This document shows, in pieces, positions 1 through 9,174 of a DNA stretch of 64,000 nucleotides; the stretch's first letter is position 1, and each line of letters starts with the position of its first letter. The notes under the pieces were generated by a model. It ran no database searches and was not told where the DNA came from. It worked only from the letters and a program-made list of their open reading frames with translations. This DNA is from Chryseobacterium rhizoplanae. GTDB lineage: Bacteria; Bacteroidota; Bacteroidia; Flavobacteriales; Weeksellaceae. Location: contig NZ_FXTC01000001.1 of the NCBI RefSeq assembly GCF_900182655.1, forward strand, positions 682,001-746,000, in the 5' to 3' direction. A program made the translations under genes and the position numbers.

Positions 1-86
1 TTTTCATTTCCAAGTCTTGAATTTTTGTTTCTTTTGTTTGACTACGTCGAATCGTTGATTTCAAGACAAAAGAAATTTATAAAAAA

Positions 87-1115
87 CTACCTCCTTTTCG
101 AAGACTTCCTGATATAAAGCTGTGGTGCCAAAACCACCTTTTTCTCAATAGAAACCCCGGAACCATTTTCTTTTACGTTTTCAATAAAAACCTGTCCTGC
201 CATTTTCCCCATCGTCAGGGGAGTCTGATCTACAGAACTTATCGGAAGCTCCATAAATTGTGTAAAAGGTTCATTAGAAAAGCCAATAACAGCAACTTCC
301 TGTGGGATTTTGATTTTACGTTTTTTCAGTTCCTGGCAAGCACCTAACGCAGCAAAATCACTGGATGAAAAGATGGCATCCGGAACAGACTTTTTATCCC
401 AAAGTTTTTTAACCGCATCAATCCCTTCATCGATTGAACTTCCGGTTGTGATAATATTTTCTTCCTTTATGCTTAAATTATGGTCCATCAAAGCCTGTTT
501 GTAACCTTTCAGACGGTTCTCATAAATTTCCAGATTTAAGTCGCCGGAGAAATGGCAAATATTTCTGTACCCTTCATTAATCAGATGTTCAGTCGCCATA
601 TAACCACCACGAAAATCATCAATAGTTACTGTACTGATTCCTGAAATATCCTTTTTACGGTCAAAAAATATAATAGGAGTATTGGTGGAACTCAGAATAT
701 TCTGAATATGTTCGGTATCAATAGTCGTCTTGGAAACAGACATGAAAATCCCATCAACCTGAGCATTAAGCAGAGTATTTAAGTGTCTTTTTTCAATAGT
801 TACATCTTCGTGGCTCTGGCAGATAATTACATGATAACCATGTGGAGAAAGCTCTTCTTCAATTCCACGGATTACGGATGAAAAGAAATTGGTATTAATA
901 TAAGGCACGATAATTCCTACATTTTTTGTTTCCCCGCTTTTCAGAGCTTTGGCAAGGTTATTTTGCTTGTAGTTCATTTCTTTGGCCGTTTTCTTTACCA
1001 AATCTTTTGTTGCCTGGCTTATTCTCGGATGGTCGTTCAGTGCTCTGGAAACAGTTGCCACACTTACGTTAAGCTTTTTCGAGATGTCATATATTGTGGC
1101 ATTTTTCTTATTCAT
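87..1115 (-). CDS. LacI-family transcriptional regulator, probable regulator of the xylose/RG-I genes
   Basis: A 342-residue LacI/PurR-type repressor. The N-terminus carries the family helix-turn-helix (ATIYDISKKLNVSVATVSRA, about residues 4-23) with the hinge region near residues 45-60, followed by a periplasmic-binding-protein-like sensor domain that should bind a sugar effector. The open frame extends 22 codons further upstream, but I chose the ATG before NKKNATIYD because LacI proteins normally start just ahead of the HTH. It lies downstream of, and on the same strand as, xylB-xylA-MFS, separated by a terminator-like hairpin and a 330-nt spacer. Palindromes with the core GCAATCGATTGC elsewhere in the window are typical LacI operators and are the inferred targets. 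The effector (xylose, rhamnose or an oligogalacturonide) cannot be read from sequence. Confidence 0.93.
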   Translation of the reverse strand: MNKKNATIYDISKKLNVSVATVSRALNDHPRISQATKDLVKKTAKEMNYKQNNLAKALKSGETKNVGIIVPYINTNFFSSVIRGIEEELSPHGYHVIICQSHEDVTIEKRHLNTLLNAQVDGIFMSVSKTTIDTEHIQNILSSTNTPIIFFDRKKDISGISTVTIDDFRGGYMATEHLINEGYRNICHFSGDLNLEIYENRLKGYKQALMDHNLSIKEENIITTGSSIDEGIDAVKKLWDKKSVPDAIFSSSDFAALGACQELKKRKIKIPQEVAVIGFSNEPFTQFMELPISSVDQTPLTMGKMAGQVFIENVKENGSGVSIEKKVVLAPQLYIRKSSKRR

Positions 1116-1444
1116 ACATGCTTTTTCTGAAGTTTTGGGTATGTCTGGGATAACATACATTATAGTGGTAAATTTAATCAAATTATGTCTATCAAAAAGG
1201 AAATATTGAGATTTTATACAAGATTAAGAGTGATTAAAATCAGATTAAACCTAAAAAATATTGAATTGGCTAATTTTTATTAAGATAGGGTTGAATTTTC
1301 ATTTAAAATAAAAACCGGATTCGCTGGAAATCAAGCTTATTAACAACAAAAATTTGATTTAATAATAAAAAAGGTCGGTTAGTTTAACCAAAAAGGACAC
1401 CGAAAACCGATGTCCCCATGGCTATTATTGATCTAAAAAAATAA
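1116..1444. other. Intergenic region between the lacI-type gene and the sugar transporter
   Basis: About 330 nt of AT-rich sequence without a credible gene. It holds the terminator-like hairpin at 1391-1415, and presumably the promoter of the lacI-type gene. No copy of the ATCGAT-centred operator is present, so autoregulation through that motif is not apparent. Confidence 0.6.
1391..1415 (-). terminator. Rho-independent terminator of the xylose operon
   Basis: Read on the minus strand, GGACA...TGTCC arms enclose a short GGTTTTC-containing loop and are followed directly by a run of five T. It begins 30 nt after the MFS transporter stop, so it probably ends the xylB-xylA-transporter transcript before the lacI-type gene. 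Confidence 0.6.
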
Positions 1445-2866
1445 TTATCTTTTCCAAAGTTTTTCAATTTCCTCCAAAGATTTTCCTTTAGTTTCCGGAA
1501 CCATTTTCCATACAAAAAACAATGATAAAACACTCATCACTCCGTAAAAACCATAAGTAAAAGCTCCGCTAAATTCCATCATAAAAGGATAGGTGGAAGA
1601 GATGAGGTAATTGGCTGCCCATTGAGCAGCAACTGCAACCGCAATTGCTGCCCCCCTGATTTTATTAGGGAAAAGTTCTGAGATCAAAACCCAACAAATC
1701 GGTCCCCAGGACATCATAAAAGATGCGGTATAGATGATGATGAAAACCAAAGTTGCAATCCCAATAATATGCAAATAAGAGAAAATTGCAATGGCAAACA
1801 TTCCAATTGCCATTCCTATGGAACCTACGATCAGTAATGGTTTTCTTCCCCATTTATCAACCGTGAAAATAGCAACCACTGTAAAGATGACGTTAACCAA
1901 TCCCATAACAACAGTTTGCAGCATTGAAGCATCTTTATGAACACCCATGCTCTCAAAAATCCTCGGAGCATAGTATAAAGCTACATTAATTCCCACAAAC
2001 TGCTGAAAAACAGAAAGTAAAATTCCAATAATAATAACTGTTTTCCCGAATGCAAAAAGCTCACTTTTATGCTGGACAACCGTTCCCTTAATTTCCTGAA
2101 AAATTTCATGTCCCCGAAGCTGCCCATTAATTTTTGTTAAAATTTTAAGCGCTTCATCATCTTTTTTAGTTAAGGTTAAATATCGGGGAGTTTCCGGAAC
2201 AAAAAACAGTAAAATCCCGAATAAGGCAGCCGGAATTGTCAGGGATAAAAACATATAACGCCAGCCGATATCGTTGATCCATTCTACTGATTTTCCGTCG
2301 GCAATACCCCAATTGACAAAATACACCACCAGCATCCCAAAAATTATGGCAAACTGATTTAGAGAAACCAATCTTCCTCGTACTTCAGCAGGGGCTATTT
2401 CTCCAATATACATCGGGCAAACCGCTGAAGCAAGGCCAACACCAATTCCTCCAATAATTCTATAAAAGTTAAAAGCCAGCAAAACCCCCATTGATTGTTC
2501 GCCCTGCTTAAAAAATAAAAACTCAGGATAGGCAGCTCCCAAAGCACTGATGAAAAATAAAAACGCAGCTATCATCAGTGATTTTTTCCTTCCTAATCTG
2601 GTTGAAAAATATCCGGAAACGGCCCCTCCGATAACGCACCCTATCAATGCACTGGAAATAGTGGCTCCATGAGCCAATGAACTCAGTCCCAATGGAATAA
2701 TTAAATATTCCTGAATGGATTTTTCTGCACCCGAAATGACGGCTGTATCATATCCGAACAAAAGCCCACCCAAAGTGGCAACCAAGGTAAGCATGGTGAC
2801 ATATACCATGTTGATTTCTGCCTTTGTTCCTGAAGAATATTTCGGGCCCGAATCTATTATTTGCAT
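1445..2866 (-). CDS. MFS sugar:proton symporter, XylE-like
   Basis: A 473-residue major facilitator of the sugar-porter family, expected to have 12 membrane helices and to import D-xylose with protons across the inner membrane. Family signatures are visible: the first-helix GGLLFGYDTAVISGA (about residues 33-47), the loop 2-3 motif GRKKS, the loop 6-7 motif PETPRYL (about 221-227), DKWGRKPL after helix 8 and the C-terminal PETKGKSLEEIE. The length matches E. coli XylE (about 490). It is the third gene of xylB-xylA-transporter, 54 nt after xylA, so xylose is the most likely substrate, although the sugar-porter family also carries arabinose, galactose and glucose. Confidence 0.9.
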   Translation of the reverse strand: MQIIDSGPKYSSGTKAEINMVYVTMLTLVATLGGLLFGYDTAVISGAEKSIQEYLIIPLGLSSLAHGATISSALIGCVIGGAVSGYFSTRLGRKKSLMIAAFLFFISALGAAYPEFLFFKQGEQSMGVLLAFNFYRIIGGIGVGLASAVCPMYIGEIAPAEVRGRLVSLNQFAIIFGMLVVYFVNWGIADGKSVEWINDIGWRYMFLSLTIPAALFGILLFFVPETPRYLTLTKKDDEALKILTKINGQLRGHEIFQEIKGTVVQHKSELFAFGKTVIIIGILLSVFQQFVGINVALYYAPRIFESMGVHKDASMLQTVVMGLVNVIFTVVAIFTVDKWGRKPLLIVGSIGMAIGMFAIAIFSYLHIIGIATLVFIIIYTASFMMSWGPICWVLISELFPNKIRGAAIAVAVAAQWAANYLISSTYPFMMEFSGAFTYGFYGVMSVLSLFFVWKMVPETKGKSLEEIEKLWKR

Positions 2867-2920
2867 AGTCTCATATAGTTTTAGTTGTTAAAAATTAGAT
2901 ACTTTGTTAACGGCATTTGT

Positions 2921-4249
2921 TTATAAATACTGATTAATCAGGCTTTCCAGATATTCCTGCTTACCGCTTTCTCTGCCTATTTCTCCAAGTCCTTCCGCAT
3001 GGGCAGCCAGGTCAGTAAGAGATAATTTCCCCTCTTCAAAATCTTTACCTTTTCCGTTATTGTAAGAAGCATATCTGTTAGCTCTGATTTCAGAATATTT
3101 TGATTTTTCTAAAATAGCATCTGCAGCCAGGAAAGCTCTTGCAAAATTGTCCATTCCACTGATATGAGCGATGAAAATATCCTCCAGATCTGTTGAGTTT
3201 CTTCTGATTTTAGCATCAAAATTTACACCTCCACCCTGAAAACCTCCTGCCTGAATAATCACCAGCATCGCCTGAGTCATTTCATATAAATCAACAGGAA
3301 ACTGGTCTGTATCCCAGCCATTTTGATAATCTCCGCGGTTGGCGTCAATACTTCCTAAAACGTTGTTGTCGGCTGCTACTTGTAATTCATGTTCAAAAGT
3401 ATGCTGGGCTAAAGTTGCATGATTGACCTCAAGGTTAAGCTTGAAATCATCCAGCAAATCATATTGACGAAGAAAATTTAAGCAGGTTGCAGCATCAAAA
3501 TCATATTGATGTTTCGTAGGCTCCATTGGTTTTGGCTCAATAAAGAAAGTCCCCTTGAACCCTTGCGAACGTGCATAATCTTTTGCCATGTGTAAAAACT
3601 TTGCCATATGTTCCAGTTCACGTTTCATGTTGGTGTTCAGTAAAGACATGTATCCTTCACGGCCACCCCAGAAAACATAATTTTCTCCGCCTAACTTAAT
3701 CGTTGCATCTAAAGCATTTTTAACCTGTCCTCCGGCATAAGCCAACACATCAAAGGATGGATTTGTAGCTGCGCCATTCATAAATCGGGGATTGGAGAAA
3801 CAGTTTGAAGTTCCCCAAAGTAATTTTACTCCGGAAGCTGCCTGCTTTTCTTTGGCATAATCGGTTATAAATTCTATTCTTTTGGTTGATTCTTTAAAAT
3901 TATCCGCTTCATCAATTAAATCATAATCGTGGAAACAGTAGTAAGGCACACCCAGTTTTGTAAAAAATTCGAAAGCCGCATCCATTTTTTCTGTTGCTCT
4001 TTGCTTAACATCAGTTGCGTTTAACCATTCAAAATGCTGTGTTCCCACTCCGAAAGGATCTCCACCCGTTGCACAGAATGTATGCCAGTAAGCTGTTGCA
4101 AATTTGAAATATTCTTTCATCGTTTTCCCGCGAACGACTTTATTCTCGTTATAAATTTTGAAAGCCAGAGGATTGTCAGATTCTTTTCCTTCAAATTGAA
4201 TTTTTCCAATTCCTTTGAAATACTCTTTGTTGCCCATTGTAATTGCCAT
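2921..4249 (-). CDS. xylA: Xylose isomerase
   Basis: A 442-residue class II xylose isomerase that converts D-xylose to D-xylulose in the cytoplasm using two divalent metals. The catalytic His-Asp lies in CFHDYD (about residues 103-108). Metal ligands are visible in [17 protein letters not shown] (Glu), [17 protein letters not shown] (Glu and His) and [20 protein letters not shown] (Asp cluster), with the last Asp in NFDAKIRR. Length and N-terminal extension match the long bacterial class. It is the second gene of the operon, 66 nt downstream of xylB. That spacer contains a perfect 36-bp palindrome, so xylA could be regulated or its message protected independently of xylB. Confidence 0.98.
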   Translation of the reverse strand: MAITMGNKEYFKGIGKIQFEGKESDNPLAFKIYNENKVVRGKTMKEYFKFATAYWHTFCATGGDPFGVGTQHFEWLNATDVKQRATEKMDAAFEFFTKLGVPYYCFHDYDLIDEADNFKESTKRIEFITDYAKEKQAASGVKLLWGTSNCFSNPRFMNGAATNPSFDVLAYAGGQVKNALDATIKLGGENYVFWGGREGYMSLLNTNMKRELEHMAKFLHMAKDYARSQGFKGTFFIEPKPMEPTKHQYDFDAATCLNFLRQYDLLDDFKLNLEVNHATLAQHTFEHELQVAADNNVLGSIDANRGDYQNGWDTDQFPVDLYEMTQAMLVIIQAGGFQGGGVNFDAKIRRNSTDLEDIFIAHISGMDNFARAFLAADAILEKSKYSEIRANRYASYNNGKGKDFEEGKLSLTDLAAHAEGLGEIGRESGKQEYLESLINQYL

Positions 4250-4270
4250 ATATTTTAGTTTTATTTAGAT

Positions 4271-4306
4271 AAACACATTAATGCAATCGATTGCATTAAT
4301 GTGTTT
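4271..4306. promoter_or_regulatory. 36-bp perfect palindrome with LacI operator core, between xylB and xylA
   Basis: The sequence is a perfect inverted repeat of two 18-nt arms centred on ATCGAT, with inner part ATGCAATCGATTGCAT (4281-4296). The core equals the operator-like motif found at four other sites in the window. As RNA it would also fold into a long hairpin starting 10 nt after the xylB stop, so it may act as an operator, as an mRNA-processing or attenuation hairpin, or as both. Confidence 0.75.
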
Positions 4307-4315
4307 GAAAATTTC

Positions 4316-5803
4316 TTAATGATTTAGATTTTGCAATAGTTTTAATTTCCATTTCTCGTAACTATACTTGTACTGTTCATAGTTCTTAGTATCAGGATAA
4401 TAGCTTTTTAAAATGTCTTTGTCAGTCAGGATCTCGTTTTGCGATTTGAATGCTCCGGCTCCCATGGCTGCGGCTCTTGCAGCGCCTGTAGAACCTGTGG
4501 AATCTATAATTCTTATTTCAGTATCCAAAATAGTAGTAATGGTCTGTGTGAATAAAGAAGAACGGAATAAATTGTCACCGCCTGCTTTTATAATACCTTT
4601 CTGAAGACCATCAGACATTAAAATATCTGTTCCGTAAACAAAAGAAAAGGCAATACCTTCCAATCCCGCCCGGAAAAGATGCTCGCTTTTATGACGGTTA
4701 AAATTCAGGTTAAAAACAGACGAGCCAATATCTTTATTATGCAGCACTCTCTCTGCTCCGTTTCCGAAGGGCAGGACAATAACTCCATCGGAACCGATCG
4801 GTATTTTTGAAGCTAAATCATTAATTTCATGATAGCTGTGTCTTTTTTGGTCCACCTGATGTCGAAGCCAGCTGTACTGGATTCCCGCACCATTGAGGCA
4901 AAGCATTTTCCCGATTCTCGGTTGTTCCTTTGTGTGGTTAATGTGGGCAAAATTATTAATTCTTACAGATTCCTTTGATTTAATATTGTCAGTCACACCA
5001 TAAACAACTCCGGAAGTTCCGCCTGTTGCGGCAATCTCTCCGAGATTCATTACATTGAGGGAAAATGCGTTATTGGGTTGATCTCCGGCTCGGTAATAAA
5101 CAGGAATTCCCTCGGGAAGACCACTTTCTTCTGCTCCCTGTTTTGAAACATAGCATTGTTCAGTGAAATTTTCCACAATATCAGAGACAAAGGATTCCTC
5201 AATTCCCAGGTGTTGCAGCATTGTTTTCGAAACTTCATGTTTTTCAAAATCCCAAAGTATACCTTCTGAAAGTCCTGTAACAGAAGTTGTTGCTTCACCA
5301 CTGAGCTTAAATGCAATGAAATCTCCCGGAAGCATAAATTTCCAGATCTTGTCATAGATTTCGGGGGTATTTTCCTGTATCCATTTCAGTTTGGATGCCG
5401 TAAAATTTCCCGGAGAATTAAGCAGTTCTCTCATGCATTTTTTTTCTCCGATCTCATTAAAAATCCGGTCGCCAATTTCCACAGCCCGGCTGTCACACCA
5501 TATAATTGACGGACACAGGACCTGTTTGTCTTTTCCAATCAATACTAATCCATGCATCTGATAGGAGATACCGATTCCTTTAATCTCATTTTTGTGGATT
5601 TTGCTCTCTGCAATTATTTTTTGTGTGAGAATCCGGAGATTTTGCCACCATTCATCTGGGTTTTGCTCTGCCCAGCCTGCTTTTGGAGAATCTATTGACA
5701 TCTCATGTTCCGGGTATTTGGCATGGGCAATTAATTTACCCTGATCATCTACGATGGAAGCCTTTATCGATGAGCTTCCTACATCATAACCTATAAACTT
5801 CAT
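4316..5803 (-). CDS. xylB: Xylulokinase (FGGY family)
   Basis: A 495-residue FGGY sugar kinase that phosphorylates D-xylulose to xylulose 5-phosphate for the pentose phosphate pathway. Visible signatures are the N-terminal phosphate-binding strand FIGYDVGSSSIKASIVD, the sugar-contact segment ISYQMHGLVLI (about residues 77-87), the catalytic Asp in RAGDQPNNAF (about 240), the adenosine-binding GGTSGVVYG, and the late FGGY-type GIIKAGGDNLFRSSL. Length agrees with bacterial XylB. It is the first gene of the minus-strand xyl operon and is divergent from the GH28 gene across a 514-nt spacer holding an operator-like site. Confidence 0.95.
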   Translation of the reverse strand: MKFIGYDVGSSSIKASIVDDQGKLIAHAKYPEHEMSIDSPKAGWAEQNPDEWWQNLRILTQKIIAESKIHKNEIKGIGISYQMHGLVLIGKDKQVLCPSIIWCDSRAVEIGDRIFNEIGEKKCMRELLNSPGNFTASKLKWIQENTPEIYDKIWKFMLPGDFIAFKLSGEATTSVTGLSEGILWDFEKHEVSKTMLQHLGIEESFVSDIVENFTEQCYVSKQGAEESGLPEGIPVYYRAGDQPNNAFSLNVMNLGEIAATGGTSGVVYGVTDNIKSKESVRINNFAHINHTKEQPRIGKMLCLNGAGIQYSWLRHQVDQKRHSYHEINDLASKIPIGSDGVIVLPFGNGAERVLHNKDIGSSVFNLNFNRHKSEHLFRAGLEGIAFSFVYGTDILMSDGLQKGIIKAGGDNLFRSSLFTQTITTILDTEIRIIDSTGSTGAARAAAMGAGAFKSQNEILTDKDILKSYYPDTKNYEQYKYSYEKWKLKLLQNLNH

Positions 5804-6317
5804 TAATTATTAATAATTGTAATGCTTTAAATGTAATAATTTTATGTATTATACCGAGGATTTTTATAAATATGTTAATTTTTACTATTGTTTAATTTTA
5901 AATTATTGTAATTCAGTATTTTAACTTTAATTAATTATTTTTTACATGCTTTATTTCCAATTAAATTAGATAAATTGAGTAATTAACTTTAACTAAAAAG
6001 GGCTTTAATTATCCAATATTGAGCAATCGATTGCGCAAATTGATGATTAATTTATATTTTGGTAGATGTTAATGAGGGATAAATCATCGCAAATTAATCA
6101 ACATGAAAGAGCAGGATACCGCCAAATCCTAAAATGTATACTTTTATGAAAATGAAATGAAAGAATAATTTTCGTTATACAGTTGAAGATTATTTGCTGA
6201 TTTTTTGTAAAAATAAACGGAATAAATTTTATTTAAATGATATTCCTTTATTTTGCCATTCTTTTGGGTGCTGAATTTTATTAATGAAAAATCAGATTCT
6301 ACAATAAAAAATAAATT
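5804..6317. other. Divergent promoter region xylB / GH28
   Basis: A very AT-rich 514-nt spacer without a credible gene; the 61-codon frame at 6144-6329 is low complexity and overlaps the GH28 start. It should carry the promoters of both the xyl operon and the RG-I degradation series. The one clear element is the LacI-type site at 6023-6037, roughly mid-way (220 nt from xylB, 281 nt from GH28). I could not place convincing -7/-33 boxes for either gene. Confidence 0.6.
6023..6037. promoter_or_regulatory. LacI-type operator in the xylB/GH28 divergent region
   Basis: GCAATCGATTGC is a 12-nt perfect palindrome. Read on the minus strand the extended site is TGCGCAATCGATTG, identical over 14 nt to the site before the PL11 gene and over 13 nt to the one before rhaT. 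Its place between divergent operons suits coordinated repression of both. Confidence 0.7.
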
Positions 6318-7697
6318 ATGAAATCTCAAAATACATCAAGCTTTTTATTATCTCTGTTGATATTCTTACTGTTTTCATCGGGCATAAAAAGCCAGGATAA
6401 ATTTCCCGACGGCACCATAATTCCAAAATGGTTTAAAGAAAATAAACCTACAGACATCAGTAAATTAGGTAAAAAATATATTCTTACCGATAATGGAGTG
6501 AAAAACGACAGTACGATTCTTCAGACAAAACAGGTTCAGGCGGTCATTGATCTTGCGGCTAAAAATGGAGGCGGTGTAATTATTGTACCCAAAGGAACAT
6601 TCCTGATCAGTTCTGTATTCTTCAAACAGGGAACACATTTGCATTTGGAGAACGGTGCGAAATTAAAAGGAAGCGATGATATCAGTGACTTTCCGGTTGT
6701 GGAAACAAGAATGGAAGGGCAGACGGTAAAATATTTTCCTGCAATAATCAATGCAGATGGATTGAATGGTTTTACTATTTCGGGAAAAGGAACACTTGAT
6801 GGAAACGGATTGCGCTTTTGGAAAGCATTCTGGAAAAGACGCCAGTGGAACCCTAAGTGTACCAATATGGACGAAATGAGACCAAGAATTATCTATATTT
6901 CAAATTCTAAAAACGTTCAGGTTGAAGGGATTACCATAAAAAATTCTCCTTTCTGGAGTACTCATTATTATAAAAGTGAATTTGTAAAATTGTTAAACCT
7001 GACAATTTTTGCACCAAAAGAACCGGTAAAAGCACCAAGTACAGATGCTGTTGATATTGATGCCTGCACGAATTTCCTGATTAAAAATTGCTATATGTCG
7101 GTGAACGACGACGCCATTGCATTAAAAGGCGGAAAAGGCCCGAAAGCAGATAAAACTCCTGAAAATGGTGAAAACAGAAATATCATCATCGAAGATAACA
7201 GCTTTGGGTTTTGTCACAGTGTTCTCACTTGTGGCAGCGAATCTATCCACAATTATAACGTAATTCTGCGCAACTCAAAGGTGAAAGATGCTTCGAGACT
7301 GCTCCACCTTAAAATGAGACCGGATACTCCTCAGCATTACGAATATATTACCGTTGAAAATATCACGGGCAATGTCAAAACTTTCTTGTATGTAAAAGGC
7401 TGGAACCAATTTTTCGATTTGAAAGGAGAGGAAAGACCTAAAAAATCGTTAGCGAACAATATTCTGATCAAAAATATTGACATCAGTTGTGAAACGGCAT
7501 TTGATGTTGAAAAATCTGACTTGTATGATTTGACAGATTTCACGTTGGATAATCTGAAGATAAAGGCGTTAAAACCTAAAGAGGAGAATTTGGAGGCTAT
7601 TAAAAATTTGAAAAAAGTTAAAGTAAATGTTACTCAGGTTGCCTCGCTAGACCAGTCTTATGATAAGAAAGATGATTCCGACATTGCAGCAAAATGA
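6318..7697 (+). CDS. GH28 polygalacturonase-like glycosidase, probable RG hydrolase
   Basis: A 459-residue exported right-handed beta-helix enzyme of family GH28, which hydrolyses galacturonate-containing backbones. A signal peptide ends near SGIKSQ (about residue 25). The early AAKNGGGVIIVPKGTF motif is typical of the family. Catalytic-region counterparts are STDAVDID, VNDDAIALKGGKG and HSVLTCGSES, followed by LLHLKMRP in place of the usual RIK. These departures from the canonical NTD/DD/GHG/RIK pattern suggest a specialised subfamily, plausibly acting on RG-I or oligosaccharide ends rather than homogalacturonan. It is the first gene of the plus-strand RG-I series. The exact substrate is inferred from neighbours only. 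Confidence 0.88.
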   Translation: MKSQNTSSFLLSLLIFLLFSSGIKSQDKFPDGTIIPKWFKENKPTDISKLGKKYILTDNGVKNDSTILQTKQVQAVIDLAAKNGGGVIIVPKGTFLISSVFFKQGTHLHLENGAKLKGSDDISDFPVVETRMEGQTVKYFPAIINADGLNGFTISGKGTLDGNGLRFWKAFWKRRQWNPKCTNMDEMRPRIIYISNSKNVQVEGITIKNSPFWSTHYYKSEFVKLLNLTIFAPKEPVKAPSTDAVDIDACTNFLIKNCYMSVNDDAIALKGGKGPKADKTPENGENRNIIIEDNSFGFCHSVLTCGSESIHNYNVILRNSKVKDASRLLHLKMRPDTPQHYEYITVENITGNVKTFLYVKGWNQFFDLKGEERPKKSLANNILIKNIDISCETAFDVEKSDLYDLTDFTLDNLKIKALKPKEENLEAIKNLKKVKVNVTQVASLDQSYDKKDDSDIAAK

Positions 7698-7723
7698 ATT
7701 CTTTGTCTAAAATATTCGTCCCG

Positions 7724-7784
7724 GTATGCTTATGCTCCCAATTATTGCATTCTCAATTTAAATTGGGACGGTTTCTAAGCATAC
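7724..7784. repeat. Nested inverted repeat in the GH28-esterase spacer
   Basis: Outer arms GTATGCTTA (7724-7732) and TAAGCATAC (7776-7784) enclose inner arms TCCCAATT (7736-7743) and AATTGGGA (7761-7768). Both pairs are perfect. The RNA would fold as a long interrupted hairpin without a following U tract, so it looks more like a REP-type or mRNA-stabilising element than a terminator. Confidence 0.6.
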
Positions 7785-7840
7785 AAGCGAATAGAAATTT
7801 TTGAATTAATGGTGGAGCCAATATTTTTAATGGAGTGATT

Positions 7841-9163
7841 ATGAAAAGTTGGATAAGAATTATAACCATTTTTATTTGTTCATCGATGTTTGCCCAGCAA
7901 ACCAATTTTAAATTTGATTTTGGTGGAAGAAGAGTTCAGGATGGTTTTATTCCCATCACGGAACATTCTGAATTCGACAGGAAAGCAGGCTATGGATTCA
8001 TGGATATTTCCGGTTTAAAATCAGTCGACAGAGGAGGAAACGTTTTAACGGGAGATTATATTACCAGCGACAGACCTTTCTATTTTTCGGTGGTACTTCG
8101 GGAAGGGAATTATGATATTAAGTTAAATTTAGGCGATTCTAAAGGAACTTCCCAAACAACAGTTCGTGTAGAAAACCGCCGTTTAATGCTAGATGATGTG
8201 AAAACAAAAGGAGGTGAAATAGTTGAAAAACTGATCACCGTTCATGTTAAAGACAGCATTCTCCGTAATCAGGATGGAGTTGAAATTGGAATTGTAAAAA
8301 TAAAACCAAGAGAAAGAAAATATTTACATTGGGACAACTTATTGACGATTGAATTTAACGGTAAAGCTCCAAAAATTTGTGCAATAACCATTCAGCCCAA
8401 CAAAACTGCGAAAACAATTTACCTCACAGGAGATTCCACGGTTGTAGATGCGCAGTATGAACCCTGGGCATCCTGGGGACAAATGCTGCCCTGTTTTTTT
8501 GTTCCGCAAGAAGTTGCTATTGCCAATTACGCCGAAAGCGGAGAAACTTTGAAAGCTTTTGAAGACCGCCATCGGATTGATAAAATCTGGAACAAAATAA
8601 AGCCTGGAGATTATCTGTTCATCCAGTTTGGGCATAATGATCAGAAGTATGGGAACAGCACAAAATCTGGTTATAGAAAAAGATTACAGGAATGGATTAA
8701 TAAAGTAAAACAATTGGGAGCGATTCCCGTTTTAGTTACATCAATGAATCGAAGAGTTTTTGATAAGAATAATAAGATTGTCAATACTCTTGATGATTTT
8801 CCTGCTGCGATGCGGGAAATTAGCAAAGAAGAAAATGTATATTTAATCGACCTGAATGTAATGAGTAAAACGCTTTTTGAAGCGTTGGGACCGGAAAATT
8901 CTAAAAAAGCATTTATCTATTATCCTGCAAATACTTATCCCAATCAGCCGGATGCTTTGGCAGATGACACTCACTTTAATACGTATGGTGCTTATGAACT
9001 GGCAAAATGTGTCATAAAAAGTATTGTCGATCAGAAGCAGCCTTTAACTAGGTTTATTTCCAAAAAATATAAAGGTTTCGATTTAAATCAACCTGATCCC
9101 TTCGAAAAATTCTATTGGCCGGAAAGTATCTTCATGGAATCTTTAAAACCGGATGGAAACTAA
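7841..9163 (+). CDS. Rhamnogalacturonan acetylesterase (SGNH hydrolase)
   Basis: A 440-residue secreted esterase expected to remove acetyl groups from galacturonate in RG-I so that lyases and hydrolases can act. A signal peptide ends at SSMFAQ. The N-terminal 150 or so residues look like a carbohydrate-binding beta-sandwich (FKFDFGGRRVQDGF). The C-terminal SGNH domain shows block I TIYLTGDSTV with the nucleophile Ser, the Gly/Asn blocks, FIQFGHNDQK, and the catalytic Asp-x-x-His in ADDTHFNTYGAYELA. The architecture matches the CE12 / RgaE-like type. I chose the ATG at 7841 over an in-frame GTG two codons earlier. The stop lies 11 nt before the GH106 start, so the two are co-transcribed. Confidence 0.9.
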   Translation: MKSWIRIITIFICSSMFAQQTNFKFDFGGRRVQDGFIPITEHSEFDRKAGYGFMDISGLKSVDRGGNVLTGDYITSDRPFYFSVVLREGNYDIKLNLGDSKGTSQTTVRVENRRLMLDDVKTKGGEIVEKLITVHVKDSILRNQDGVEIGIVKIKPRERKYLHWDNLLTIEFNGKAPKICAITIQPNKTAKTIYLTGDSTVVDAQYEPWASWGQMLPCFFVPQEVAIANYAESGETLKAFEDRHRIDKIWNKIKPGDYLFIQFGHNDQKYGNSTKSGYRKRLQEWINKVKQLGAIPVLVTSMNRRVFDKNNKIVNTLDDFPAAMREISKEENVYLIDLNVMSKTLFEALGPENSKKAFIYYPANTYPNQPDALADDTHFNTYGAYELAKCVIKSIVDQKQPLTRFISKKYKGFDLNQPDPFEKFYWPESIFMESLKPDGN

Positions 9164-9174
9164 AAAGTAAGAAA

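Noticed and set aside
14..67. GTCTTGAA / TTCAAGAC inverted repeat at the left edge
   Set aside because: Arms of 8 nt with a 38-nt loop and no T tract; could occur by chance in AT-rich DNA and the context to the left is unseen.
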